From assembly GCA_004369045.1 (NCBI GenBank), contig ML213512.1:39930-103929 (forward strand): a stretch of 64,000 bases of DNA, in the 5' to 3' direction. The notes below the pieces were generated by a model that was not told the origin of the DNA, searched no databases, and saw only the letters and a program-made list of their open reading frames with translations. Source of the stretch: Heliocybe sulcata. Lineage: Eukaryota; Basidiomycota; Agaricomycetes; Gloeophyllales; Gloeophyllaceae. Positions 37,595 through 48,490 of this stretch are shown here, one piece after another. Made by a program: the position numbers and the translations under genes. The first letter of the stretch is position 1, and each line of letters starts with the position of its first letter.

Positions 37595-38788
37595 ATGTCT
37601 CACGCAAAGGTCCTCTCTCTCAACACCGGCGCTACCATCCCCCAGATCGGGCTGGGCACCTGGCTGTCGAAGCCTCATGAAGTCGAGAACGCTGTTGAGA
37701 TCGCGGTGAAGAACGGCTACCGCCACCTTGACCTCGCCATGGTCTATCAGAACCAGGACGAGGTCGGCCGTGCGCTGAAGAAGGTCATCCCGAGCGTCGT
37801 CAAGCGCGAGGAGCTCTTCATCACGTCCAAGCTCTGGAACTCGTCGCACAAGCCCGAGAACGTTGAGAAGGAGCTCAACGAGACGCTCTCCCAGCTCGGC
37901 ATTGACTATCTTGACCTCTACCGTAAGCTGTTCCCATTGCACATCACTCCTCGCGATTTAACGTGCCTGCAGTCGTCCACTGGCCCGTGGCCTTCACCCC
38001 AGGCCAGGGCCTGTTCCCCAAGCACCCCTCAAAGGAGAGCGAAGTCGACCTCGACCTCTCCACTTCGCTCGTCGACACCTGGAAGGCAATGATTGAGCTC
38101 CCTAAGACCGGCAAGGTCCGGGCTGTCGGCGTGTCCAACTTCACGATCGAGCAGATCAAAGGTATCACCGCTGCCACTGGCGTCAAGCCCGCCGCGAACC
38201 AGATCGAGGCGCACCCGCTCCTGCCCCAGGATGACCTCGTTGAGTTCTGCAAGCAGGAGGGGATCCACTTGACTGCCTACTCGCCACTGGGCAATAACTG
38301 TGAGTCCCCGCTTTTATGGAAGAGCGCATAGAGGGTTGATGTGCATGTGCAGTGGTTGGGAAGCCCAAGCTCACGGACTACCCCGCGGTCCAGTCGATTG
38401 CTGAGAAGCTTGGCGCGACAACCGCGCAGGTTTTGGTCGCATGGGGCGCTTACCGCGGCTACTCCGTCATTCCCAAGTCTGTCCAGGAAGGTTTGTCCTT
38501 GTTCGTCCGTTCTGATTCAGCTCTGGGATATTGAGAACCTTTCACAGAGCGCATCAAGTCGAACTTCAAGCAGATTGAACTCAGCAAGGAGGACTACGAG
38601 GAGATTACGAAGCTTGGGCACACGCAGCACACGCGGTACGTTCCCTCTATGCTCTGGCTTCGCCAGCTTCGAACTCATTTTTCGTGCCCAGCTTCAACAT
38701 CCCGTACAACTACTCGCCGCGGTGGGATATCAACATTTTTGGCGAGCCCGAGGAGGCGAAGGCTACCAACAAGGTCAAGATCCAGTAA
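37595..38788 (+). CDS. Aldo/keto reductase
   Basis: NADPH-dependent reductase of aldehydes and sugars. Five exons, 37595-37922, 37973-38299, 38353-38490, 38548-38635 and 38692-38788, give 325 residues, the normal length. The catalytic tetrad is complete: Asp and Tyr in [12 protein letters not shown], Lys in ITSKLW and His in LVHWPVAF. The cofactor region VIPKSVQ and the signature [11 protein letters not shown] are present. It resembles yeast GCY1/YPR1-type enzymes, so a glycerol, xylose or arabinose related role is possible but not shown. The codon use is strongly C-ending at third positions, suggesting high expression. No signal peptide, so cytosolic. Confidence 0.95.
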
Positions 38789-39244
38789 GCGCTGGATTGG
38801 GCTTTGTTGTATGGTCAGATCAGGCTCTGTAATTGGGTCTGTTGGTTGGGGACGTGTAAGAGTATTTAATTAGAAGTCAAAACAAAATGGATGTTTTTTA
38901 TTTCGGAACTGGGTTCGAGACCGCCCGAGACAGATTATTCAGATGACGAGAGACAGCATTCGATGGCGGGTGATCCGGGTGACTCCCATGCTGCTGGAGA
39001 GTGACGAGAACGGTTCATGATATAGGTCATCCAGGGCGACTAAACCAAACAGATTCCGAATTTCTAGGTTGTAAAAACTCGATTGAAACCGTTTATCGTA
39101 CAACAGGCTACTCTAGTTCTATTAGTGCAACAGCGGGGGGTATAAAGACATTGACAATGATGATGCGGTAAGCGTATCCAGTACGCTCCATAGCGATAAA
39201 AGGAAAGAATATAGAAACGAAGCCAGGGTAGTCAGCTCTATCTT
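38789..39244. other. Intergenic between convergent genes
   Basis: This is the shared 3' flank of the reductase and the first Zn2Cys6 gene. Nothing else is seen. Confidence 0.55.
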
Positions 39245-39944
39245 TTACAGAGCATTGGTCGAACCAAAGAGTTCCGTCCACATCCAGTCGAGGTCGTCCG
39301 AAGGCGCAGGAGGGAACATATTTTGGAGATTTACGTCGTGGGCGGGTTCCTCCACTGCAACCTTTGGTTCGGGTGTGCGCTTTGCCTGCGAGGAGTAGTG
39401 GTTGCGGATTACAGCGGGTATAATGTCCATCTCGGGCGTCGACCCTCGCGAGGACAGCGAGGAGGTGGAACGTGATGGAGACGCAGAGTGGTGTTTGGGC
39501 TTGTTCGGCCCGCGCGTGCGTTGCTGTGGTGCGTATTCGCAGACAAAGCCCCGGCGGGCGCATCGGGCGCAGGTGGACTCGCCAGTGCACTGGAGAAACG
39601 TATATGTCAGCATTGGGCTCCTCAGGTGAGAGCGGCGAAAGGGGGCTTACTTTGACTTTCCGGAGCTGGCACTTTTTGCACGCGTGCGCGATGCGCAGAC
39701 GGGGCTGGGTAGACTGGTGAAGTATGTCTTTTGACGTGTCCAGGGAGCCTGCCATGGTCCAGTTCGCCTGAGGTTGGGTGGGGTATGAGACGAAAGGATG
39801 CTGCGCCTGCGCTTGGTAGTAGAGTGGTAGATGTTGGGCGTGCAGGTAGGCAGACAGCTCTTCCAGAACAATGGTAGGCGCGGAGAGCAAGAAGCTGGTG
39901 GCGTCCATGGCGTAGGCAGGAGTAGCGATAGTTGCGCAGGACAT
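39245..39944 (-). CDS. Zn2Cys6 transcription factor, paralog A
   Basis: Two exons (39651-39944 and 39245-39589) give 212 residues. The intron falls inside the zinc cluster: HACKKCQLRKVK on the first exon and CTGESTCARCARRGFVCEY on the second, together the six cysteines of a fungal binuclear zinc cluster. A basic tail PQQRTRGPNKPK follows, as in DNA-binding linkers. The first 70 residues are hydrophobic and tyrosine/glutamine-rich. The protein is short and lacks the large fungal-specific regulatory domain, so it may be a minimal activator or a competitor. The ATG at 40055 overlaps a TATA-like sequence, so the internal ATG at 39944 (MSCATIATPAYAMDA) is preferred. A close paralog lies 1.7 kb upstream on the same strand. 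Confidence 0.85.
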
Positions 39945-41639
39945 GATAAGTGATAGAAGACGACCAGCGACGATGAAGGATGGATAGTAGTGGGTAGGTT
40001 GTGGAGGTTCACGGTCAACGTGTTGTGAGGGCGGTGGATTGGAATACAGACGCATTTATACAGTCTGGGGCTAAGACACCCGAGGGCGGGGGATGCGGGA
40101 AGGCTCGGTCCGCATTGAAACATCGTTCGCGATACCGACATTTTGAGTGATGTCCGGGTGTTTGGCGGCATCGGGACGGTGAGACGCGGCGCAGGAGAGA
40201 CCGCCGGGGGGGTTGAGGAGGGTATGTCCGCCTTCTCCGAGGACGTAGCTTCCTGACTCCCGGTAGGGCTTGATGAACCTCATTGCGGATGCGCTAGATC
40301 TCAGGCTGCATATTGAGCTCCAAATACCTGTGACAATACCCCAGTAACCTGGTCCTTGCATTTACCGTCCTGTGATTGGAATATAACCCACAACCTGACA
40401 ATATGCGCGGCATTTATTCCAAGTTGATGGCCAACAGTAGGCTGAGGCTGATCGCACCGTTGAACTGCGCATCTGGCATAGATGTTTAGTTAAAGAACAC
40501 GACGAGAATAAGTTGCGGAAAAAGGGCGTACTTGTGCACTTGCGACGACATCGTAAAGATAGTCGGAGTATGGCTGTTCGATTGCAGTGCGGATAAGAGA
40601 AGGGGAAAACGCTCAGCTTATGAGTGGGGAGGGCGTCGGGTAGGAAGAGTCAAGCGGGATTTACACACATACAAGGTGCACTGTGGAGACTATGTGCAGT
40701 ATGAACACAGGCAGAGCACAAACCAGCACATTGTTCGGAGTCCGCAAACATTGCTTGATATGATTTCCAGATGCCAACTCAAGGCCAGCGTTCCTATGAA
40801 GGGTGGCATTCAGTGCGGCTCGGTGGATAGAGTACTGCAGTGGCCAAGGTCTGGTCCGGTGTCGACGTATTGATCTAAGCAGACGCCGCAACTCAACCTA
40901 TACCGCTGTCAGTATCCAGCCGTTCAGGCTGGATCATACAACGGGCAGGACGAGATGCTGCTGCTGCGCATGTTTGCCGGCCAGGCGAGTGGCTATGGGC
41001 TCATGCTGTGCGCCAGTGCAGAAAAAAGTACGCGGGAGAATATGCAAATGTGTACTCGTACCGAGGAGAGACTCTTTCGTTCGACCTGACGCACGCATCA
41101 GAAAATACTATGGGGGAGAAGATAGGCAGTAGTTCTGCCTACTAAATCCACGGAGCATCACATTCAACGACTAACGGCTCACCAGCAGACACGCAAGAAA
41201 AAAAGAACGAACTGGGAAGAAACATACTACACGGAGGCAGTGTCAGGTTGGCCAAGGGAGCTCCTCTTACTGCTCATCGATGTCTTGATCACGACATCAT
41301 AGGGCCATTCTGCTGAGTCTGTCTAAGCCTATGCAATCCACAAGCAGGAGCTCACAAGTTCGACGTTCGACGTCTAAACGTTGACAAAAAGCGGCTAGAT
41401 GGTCCAGGCTGGCATGAGAGGGTACGACGGATAGAACAAGCAAGGCTAACTCCGGACGACTCGTCACTTTCATTGCCGGTGAATATAATGTACAACAACT
41501 ATAACTGCTCCTACGTAGCAAGGGTATAATGAGATAAGGCGAGTGATTGAGAATAATAATAATAAAGCGGGAAGTTGGGAAGAAGTGCATCCAGCGCACT
41601 CGACACCAAGGATGCAGATGTTGCAGCATTTCTGTGAAT
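39945..41639. other. Spacer between the two Zn2Cys6 paralogs
   Basis: The left 150 bp repeat the upstream region of paralog B (GGTTCACGGTCAACGTGTT and CTCGGTCCGCATT). A TATAAA on the minus strand lies near 40055-40060. The remaining 1.4 kb has only short frames with no resemblance to known proteins. Confidence 0.5.
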
Positions 41640-42378
41640 TTATTTCTGGCTTCCGAAGAGCTGGTTGGACATCCAGTCGATGTCATCGGTGAGCTGAGGA
41701 GGGTATAGATCTTGCAAAGCCAAGCCAATTTGCGCCGAGAAAGTGAGATCCTCCGCCGGGGTTTGGGCACTGCCAGGTGATGTGGTTGGCTTGGATGACG
41801 ACGCGCAGTGCCGGCGTATAACAGCGGGTATAATGTCCCTTTCCTGCTTCACATCAGGCGTCGAGCCGCGCGAGGACAAGGATGAACTCGAAAATGACGG
41901 AGATGGAGAGCCGTGCTTGGGCTTGTTGGAGCCGCGCGTGCGTTGTTGTGGTGCGTATTCGCAGATCAAGCCTCGGCGAGCGCATCGAGCGCAGGTGGAC
42001 TCGCCAGTACACTGGAAACGAACGCTCATATAAGCATTGTACTCCTCAGTCGATCGACGAAAGGGAACCTACTTTGACTTTTCTAAGCTGACACTTCCTG
42101 CATGCCTGTGCGGTACGCAGACGTGGCTGCGTCGACCGGTAAAGCATGTCCTTCGACGGGTCCAAGGAGCCTGCCATGGACCAGTTCGCCTCGGGTTGGG
42201 TGGGATACGAGCCAAAATGATGAGGCGCCTGCGCCTGGTAGTAGAATGGACTAGAGACGTAAGGTTGCTGAGCGTGGAGGTAGGCAGACAACTCTTCCAG
42301 GACAGTGGTAGGCGTGCTGAGCAAGTAGTTGTTGGCGTCCATAGCGTAGGCAGGGGTAGTGACAGTTGCGCAAGACAT
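41640..42378 (-). CDS. Zn2Cys6 transcription factor, paralog B
   Basis: Two exons (42073-42378 and 41640-42011) give 225 residues, with the same intron position as paralog A. The zinc cluster reads QACRKCQLRKVK then CTGESTCARCARRGLICEY, followed by PQQRTRGSNKPK. The N-terminal segment (MSCATVTTPAYAMDANNYLL) and the C-terminal motif (DDIDWMSNQLFGS) also match paralog A, so both come from one recent tandem duplication. Differences are an extra YVSSPF insertion in the N-terminus and a longer acidic C-terminus. The duplication includes the promoter, but the TATA-like sequence of A is altered here (CATAAA). Confidence 0.85.
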
Positions 42379-42536
42379 GATAAGTGATAGATGGCGACCA
42401 GCGACGACGAAGGATGGATAATAGTGAGTGGATTGTGAAGGTTCACGGTCAACGTGTTCTGAGGGTCTTGGATTCAAAAACAGACGCCTTTATGCAGTCT
42501 GTGTCTAAGACATCCGAGGGCGGTCGTCTTAGAAAT

Positions 42537-42570
42537 CCTCGGTCCGCATTGGTTTTGATGCGGACCGAGG
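42537..42570. promoter_or_regulatory. CGG-containing inverted repeat upstream of the Zn2Cys6 genes
   Basis: CCTCGGTCCGCAT and its exact reverse complement ATGCGGACCGAGG are separated by 8 bp. Zn2Cys6 proteins bind CGG triplets in inverted or direct pairs, so this is a plausible operator for autoregulation. The left arm (CTCGGTCCGCATT) is conserved upstream of paralog A near 40108-40120, but its right arm is not. Binding is inferred. Confidence 0.45.
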
Positions 42571-43320
42571 AACTCTGAGAGCGCTTCCTGCGGGTATCAT
42601 CATCCTGGCAGAGAAAAAAAAAGAAAGCGCTGCGACGTCCGCGGGAGAGCGGGAAGCGCATGTCTTCGTTATCCGAGGACATTAGCTCTTGACCTCTGAG
42701 AGATGTGATCCGTACATGTGTAGGACCATTTCAATCCAATCCTTGGGCTCGGAATTCTCCTTACTGTCGAGTACGGCTGGTTGTAAAATGGGAGTGGTGA
42801 TCGAAGTTGTCGGCGCGCAGTATGTGGTGTATTTGATTTCAGGGCTAGGTAGTGTAGTAATGCACCATGCCCGACTATATATTTCGATAGACTAAGTGAC
42901 GATCGTAAATTCTGTGGCAAATAGACGTACCATTAGACGTCTTGGCAAACGTATTTCGAGACGTAGTGCAAATATTGCGGAATCGAGAGCGCTCTGCTTG
43001 TCCGAAGAGAGAATAGCTGACGGAGGACTGTAAAGAGAGAGTCGATCGGTTTATGGTCGATTGGGTTATTTTGTAACAATGCAGCCCCCGTGAGTGCAAG
43101 TAGTAGTGGCGATTATGCGTTCCGGCGGTGCCACACCACCCGTCCAGGCGCTAGCCTGGCCGTCGCCAGGATCCTTGGACGCTGCGTGGACTGAGTAGCG
43201 GCAAGATCCCTCCTCTCAGACAGCAATTAGCGTAGATAGTCGTGCACTGCAGTATGGTCGGGGAAAATACCGCGTCGCCGAGGGGGTGATGTAGTTGCTC
43301 GCGACAAGACTGCAGCTGAT

Positions 43321-43389
43321 TCAGAGTGTGAGTTGTGAGCGTGACTGGTCCAAGTACGTCAGAGTGTGAGTTGTGAGCGTGACTGGTCC
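43321..43389. repeat. 31-bp direct repeat, two copies
   Basis: The unit beginning TCAGAGTGTGAGTTGTGAGC occurs at 43321-43351 and 43359-43389, period 38. The spacer AAGTACG is followed after the second copy by GTACTT, forming a small inverted motif. Confidence 0.8.
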
Positions 43390-43537
43390 GTACTTGGATT
43401 TCATCGATTCTGCCATAGGTCAGTTCCTCACGGTCACTCCCTGCAACATCATACACGCGACACTGACATTTGTTGCAAGACTTCGACACAACACTATATA
43501 CGTACAGTATATTTTGCGCCGCAGGCGGAGAACATAT

Positions 43538-44146
43538 TACGAGTCCTGAGGTACGAAGGAGGAGTCCTTACGTTCAAAAGTGAGCGGTTTGCCGAACACA
43601 AGCGTCGTGGGAATAAAATGCCGAGAAGTCGTGAGAGTTATTTTGTGTGGTGTTCACTACAAAATTGAGGCTCCGATTTAATTCCGTTTGTATTCGTGAC
43701 TACAAAATCCCTACAAACCGCGTTTTGTAGTGTCCGTTCCGCTTCCGTTTGTCCCTCGTCGTGCAGTTCTGCGCAAGTCCACCTCTACTTCTCAATATAA
43801 GATCTTATCAGTTCAAGGTGTGTTTACCAATATTATGTGAATTACCGTACATCTTGTGATTTTTCACGCCGTCGTCTTTGCCGGAGACCCTTCTTACCGT
43901 GGGAACCCACTACAAGTTGCAGTTGAAGTGGTTTATTCGGGTCCTAGTCGCGGCGTCGGCAATTCAGGTGTGCTGGTGTGGTGCTCAGTGCTCAGAACTT
44001 ATCAATTGTGTGCCTAGTTGATGGTTTGATTCATTAAGTTTCCAAAACCATCCTTCATACTCTGCACTATAGGCAAAGTAGGTTATATTATTTAAGCAGA
44101 AAATACATTGTGTAGTTAAAGTATTGCTCAGACCTCAGGACTCGTA
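43538..44146. mobile_element. Non-autonomous inverted-repeat element, copy 2
   Basis: Perfect 14-bp terminal inverted repeats TACGAGTCCTGAGG (43538-43551) and CCTCAGGACTCGTA (44133-44146) bound 609 bp. The first about 400 bp and the right-hand end are similar to 4541-5089. The flank beyond the right repeat (to about 44190) also matches copy 1. There is no coding frame of note. A mutator- or hAT-like MITE, or a terminal fragment of a larger element, would fit; a target-site duplication is not obvious. Confidence 0.65.
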
Positions 44147-44527
44147 AAATGCCATGCAACGCAGTGGCCCGCTTCCCCAAGTAACCTATACATGGTCTAT
44201 CATTAACCAAAAATGGACAGAACATCTGCTTGACACGACCCGTATTTCGTCGCGTCGCGTGAGACATGTCGTGATGCAAATGGTACAGTAGCCAGAATTG
44301 TCCTTGCGTGCTGTAAATTGAAATCACTGGTAGCATCAATCCATGAAGGCGACCGAAGGGCCAGAAGTTGGAGAAGATCTGCAGCATCTAAACTTAGATC
44401 AAGACATACCCACCGGTACTTACGTTGTCAGATTAAGATTTCTTTGCGATGAATTCGGTGGGCTGACGCAGACATTAGTGCATGTTACCGCTGAAATAGC
44501 GAGGACCGGAGCAAGAGGTCTGGCAAT
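44147..44527. other. Element flank and promoter of the CoA-transferase gene
   Basis: The first 45 bp match the flank of element copy 1. The rest contains a 62-codon frame at 44343-44531 that runs into the CoA-transferase start and is not supported as a gene. Confidence 0.45.
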
Positions 44528-46336
44528 ATGAGCCTGAAACCGACGAGAGCAGGGCGGCGATTTACTATTGCACCCAGCTCGAATCCCAGAATATGGCGAA
44601 GAAAGTGAGCAGAGACAGGCAGCGGGCGCGCAGCCTGGAGCTGATGCTACCAGATTTGCTTCAACGTCCGGATCCACGGGCGCTCTCCCCCTCTCCGGTG
44701 TTCGCGTCCTTGAACTCGGTCAACTCATCGCAGGACCGTTCGCAGGTCAGCTCCTAGCGTATGTACCTCGATGTTTCGCTTGAGGCTGCGGTAAACGTTT
44801 ACAACATTCCAACAGCCACTATGGTGCTGAAGTCATCAAAATCGAACCACCTAAAACAGGGGACCCCTTACGTGTATGGAGGGAATTGGACGTCGACGGG
44901 ACCAGCCCCTGGTGGAGGAGCATCGGACGCAATAAAAAGAGCGTCACTGTTGACATGAGGAAGCAAGAAGGACAGGAGTAAGTCACTATACAATGTCTAT
45001 CACTACGGAGTATTAATGCCCTAATGCGCGCGCCAGTCTAGTCCGGAAACTCGCGCTCAAAAGCGATGTGATCATCGAGAACTTCAAGCCAGGCAGTGCG
45101 TGCATCCCCCTCCTTCTCGTGTCGCGCCACATGAGCTGTGTTTTTAGCACTCGAAAAATGGTCGCTCGGCCCTGCTTCCCTACACCCGCACAACCCCTCG
45201 CTGATTTTCACGCGTGTGAGCGGGTACGGCCAGACAGGACCTTGGGCCTCCCGCCCTGGGTATGCATCTGTATGCGAAGCCGAGTCGGGATTCAGGTATA
45301 TAAACGGATTTCCCAACGAAAACGGGACTCTCGATGGTCCACCTGTCCGACCTAACATGAGTCTCGGCGACTCAGTGGCGGGGCTGCATGCCGCGTTTGG
45401 CACAGTGAGCATAAACGGTATATTCAGAAAGACTCTGGATTAATATCCATAGGTTCTAGCGCTGCTGCAGAGAGGAAAGTGCGGTAAGGGACAGACCGTG
45501 GACGTGAGCATCATGGAAAGGTGGGCGTCCTTGCCAGAACCGCCAACCCGCCACTCACCAAACCACCAGCATGCTGAATCTCATGGAAGGCATCATTCCC
45601 GAGTACGACCGCAAAGGCAAAGTCAGTCCAAAGACCTCTGCTCATCCTCCCATCACCTTACCTCTACCAGATTCGCGGCCCCTCCGGCTCCTCCCTGACC
45701 GGCATCGTGCCCACAAACGCCTATCCCTGCCTCCCCTCCCCTTCGGCACCCTCCAGTCCAACCTACATCATCATCGGTGCGAACGGTGACTCCATCTACG
45801 CGCGACTTATGCACGCGATGGGTCGGTCAGACCTCCTTGGTACGGATTTCCAGCACAACCACCACCGGGTCGCGCGGCAGGCGGAGATCGAGAAGGCGAT
45901 ATCGGACTGGACGAGCCGGCGCAGCGTCGAGGAGGTCGAGGCTGCATTGAAGGAGGCAGGCGTGCCGACTGGGAGGGTGAACAATGTGAAGGAGATCGTA
46001 GAGAATGAGCAAGTGAGGGAGAGGGGTTTCGTGGAGGAGGTGTGGGTGGACGGGAGGAGGAGCAGGTCTAAAGCGGGAGATAAGGAAGAAGAACCGTGGA
46101 TTCATGAGGATGGTGTTGAGATGAAGGTTACTGCGTCAGCCGATGCTGAGTCGGGGTGGTACGTGAAGATGCCCAAGGTCGTCCCGGTGCTCGAAGGCTC
46201 CGACGCAAGGACTCGGTGGGCTGGACCGCAGCTCGGAGAACATAATGAGGAAGTCCTGGTCGGGGAGCTGGGCTTGAGTTGGGAGGAGCTGGAGTGCTTG
46301 AGGAACGACGGTGTCGTGGGTGCAGAGTCCCCCTGA
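44528..46336 (+). CDS. Class III (CaiB/BaiF) CoA-transferase, probably mitochondrial
   Basis: Eight exons, 44528-44604, 44654-44758, 44816-44977, 45037-45095, 45148-45404, 45453-45520, 45570-45621 and 45671-46336, give 481 residues. Family III enzymes move CoA between acids such as formate/oxalate or succinate/glutarate. Signatures are SGVRVLELGQLIAGPFAGQLLA, HYGAEVIKIEPPKTGDPLR, DVIIENFKPG, RVSGYGQTGPWASRPGY and MSLGDSVAGLHAAFG, which holds the catalytic Asp; the C-terminal domain has VEAALKEAGVPTGRVNNVKEIVENEQVRERGF. The start MSLKPTRAGRRFTIAP is arginine-rich without acids and fits a mitochondrial presequence. Substrate is not deducible. One inverted-repeat element ends 380 bp upstream. 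Confidence 0.88.
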
Positions 46337-46689
46337 GTAAATATGTCGGACAAATATCTGTACCATGCATGTTGTATGTTTAGCGCTTAGCAGCATCTCC
46401 CTGTATTATGTAGTCAATGTAATCTTTACACGAGAGACTCATGGCCGATGTGGTCCTCCGACACAGTGCGTCGGAATGCCCGTCTCGATATTCGCGTTGC
46501 ACTCTGCAGCATGCCCTGTTATCCATGGTTACGGGATACCAATGATGTGCAAACCGTCAGGAGGGACAAGAGACGTTGTCAGGCTCGATCCAAAACTGTT
46601 TCTCATTGCGTAGACGTAGTACTACAGAATGGGCGGCTTTCCGATGATGGCACGGAAAGCGCGGCATTAGGCCGAAGTCTGAAGCATTG
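46337..46689. other. Intergenic between convergent genes
   Basis: Shared 3' flank of the CoA-transferase and the Cyt-like gene. Nothing recognised. Confidence 0.55.
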
Positions 46690-47476
46690 TTACGCTTTAA
46701 AATACGAAAGAAGGTCTGAACGCACCTTCTGGACACTCCCGGCATCTTTGAAACCTTTCATGACGATCAGGTTCATCACATCAATGCGGGCTGAGAAGTT
46801 CTTGGACGAGCTGCTCTCGAGCCCCCACCACGTCGACTCCTCTTTGATGTCCGCCTCCAGCTTAATAGTCGTAACGAGACCGTAAAAGAAGCTCGTCAAG
46901 TCAGGGTTCGGGAGGATAACCAGCAGACGGTATTCCCAGGAGGACGAGCCGTGTGCAGACTGGGAGAAGTTCGCCCAGCCGCACTCTTTGACCATTTTTA
47001 GGTTCGTGAACGTCCTCTCAACATTGGCTGCAAGCACCTCGGCCTCGTCGTTGCTGAGGGAGATACCTAGCATGCCCTTCAGGGCGGTGATGATTTTCTT
47101 GGTCATGTCCGCGACAGACGCTTGGGTCTGGTTAATGGTGGCATTTTGGAATTTATCGAAGGACAGATCGGAGCCTGCATGAGTGGTGTCAGACAGCTGG
47201 GATACAAGCCGCAGATGGTACAGCCTACCCGAGTAATTGTCGATTGCGTTCTTGAATCCGGACCAATCAAAGATGCTTTTCCCTTCCTCCTCGGACCCGA
47301 CATAACGGTTGCAGAACTTCAGGACACAGATGGCAGTAGAGAGAAGATCATCGGGCAACTTGGGAGCTCATCGTAAGTCGCGTTAGCGAGACAGAGAGTT
47401 AGGACAGCCTACCCACCTTTTCAGAGATAATGCAGACGAACCCGCTACCAGCGGAAACAGTTATGGGGGCAGACAT
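46690..47476 (-). CDS. Cyt/volvatoxin-like pore-forming protein
   Basis: Two exons (47413-47476 and 46690-47366) with a 46-bp intron give 246 residues, close to the single-domain Cyt fold. The pattern fits fungal members of the delta-endotoxin CytB family: an N-terminal helical part, a long amphipathic block rich in Gln/Thr (INQTQASVADMTKK), then the typical C-terminal beta part with TFTNLKMVKECGWANF and SSWEYRLLVILPNPD. Members of this family, for example volvatoxin A2 in a mushroom, oligomerise and permeabilise membranes; whether this one is toxic and to what is unknown. No secretion signal is visible. A strong TATATAAG box lies 78 bp upstream. The frame is intact. Confidence 0.75.
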
Positions 47477-48490
47477 GACGAGGAACGAGGAGTGCGTAAG
47501 GGTTAGCAGGCAAGTTAGGTGTGCTGATAAGGAGGTGAGATGTTGGCACCGTGCTTATATATGCCATCCAGAATCCATGCATCGCTGGAGTTGAGGATAT
47601 GAGTTCCAAAAAGGGACCGCACACGTTTGCCGGTCTGCGGACGTGACCTCGTAGAAGACGTCCAAGTGCACCTTCCTCGAACAGAAGCGGGTACAAGACA
47701 GTTCAGATGAGTGGCTCATGCCGGATACACTCTACGACGGACGAGGCCCCGAACTGGTGCAGAGTCTACTAGACTTGAGCTGGTCATCTTCCCGATCGTG
47801 CATGCTTGACCATTTGCGCACGAATCGTGAATAGTCCGTCACGTTGACTGTAGCTTACGTTCAAGAGCCGGAGAGTCTATCACGGAGTCCTGGATCAGGT
47901 GAACGTTTCATATTGTACGTTCAATAGAAACGATGAGCGAATGGCCGGGCTTATCCTGTTCACCGCTGCTCAAAGGGAAAGCGAGGCTACCGACATAAAA
48001 GCATGACGAAAGAGAGAAGCCAGGTACAGTGCATCGCGCTCGTGCCACAGGGAGTAGAGGCAAAGCGGAGCCTCTAGCAAGTCCAGCTGATGTCCCGAAA
48101 AAGCAACTTGTCGTTCCAGACATTCTTCGCGAAGACCTCCTCGCGACCTCTAGCTATGGCAGAAGCCAGCCTTCCATGATAGTGCGTTGAGCAGAAGTAG
48201 CCAGCCTCACAGCAGGTGCACGTCGCTCCGGGAAGCGGTCCGGAAGGACTGGCCCAGTAATGAAAACGAACGAGTGTATGAGTGGTTCATGCGTGTACGT
48301 CTCTTATCTAGAATATGAGCGACACTTACAATGTCTGTGAACACCATAGACGAATCGGTAATGTGGTAATGAGCGCAATTCATCAGCGCTATAGCCACTT
48401 TGCACCATCGGACCGGTTTTCGGTAGTCGCATATATGCGGTGGCCAAGGACAGAAACCCTTAGTTCCGTTGCAGGAACGCAGGTCCATAG
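47477..48490. other. Promoter of the Cyt-like gene and intergenic sequence
   Basis: Apart from the TATA-like box at 47554-47561 I see only short frames with no resemblance to known proteins. Confidence 0.5.
47554..47561 (-). promoter_or_regulatory. TATA box of the Cyt-like gene
   Basis: TATATAAG on the minus strand, 78 bp upstream of the ATG at 47476. Confidence 0.55.

Larger units (their letters stand above)
42379..43537. other. Promoter of paralog B and intergenic sequence
   Basis: Contains the inverted repeat at 42537-42570 and a 31-bp direct repeat at 43321-43389. Otherwise only short unsupported frames are present. Confidence 0.5.

Noticed and set aside
38900-38930. GGTTCGAGACC, a match to a tRNA B box
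   Set aside because: No A box, acceptor stem or anticodon arm can be folded around it; it is a chance match in the 3' flank of the aldo/keto reductase.
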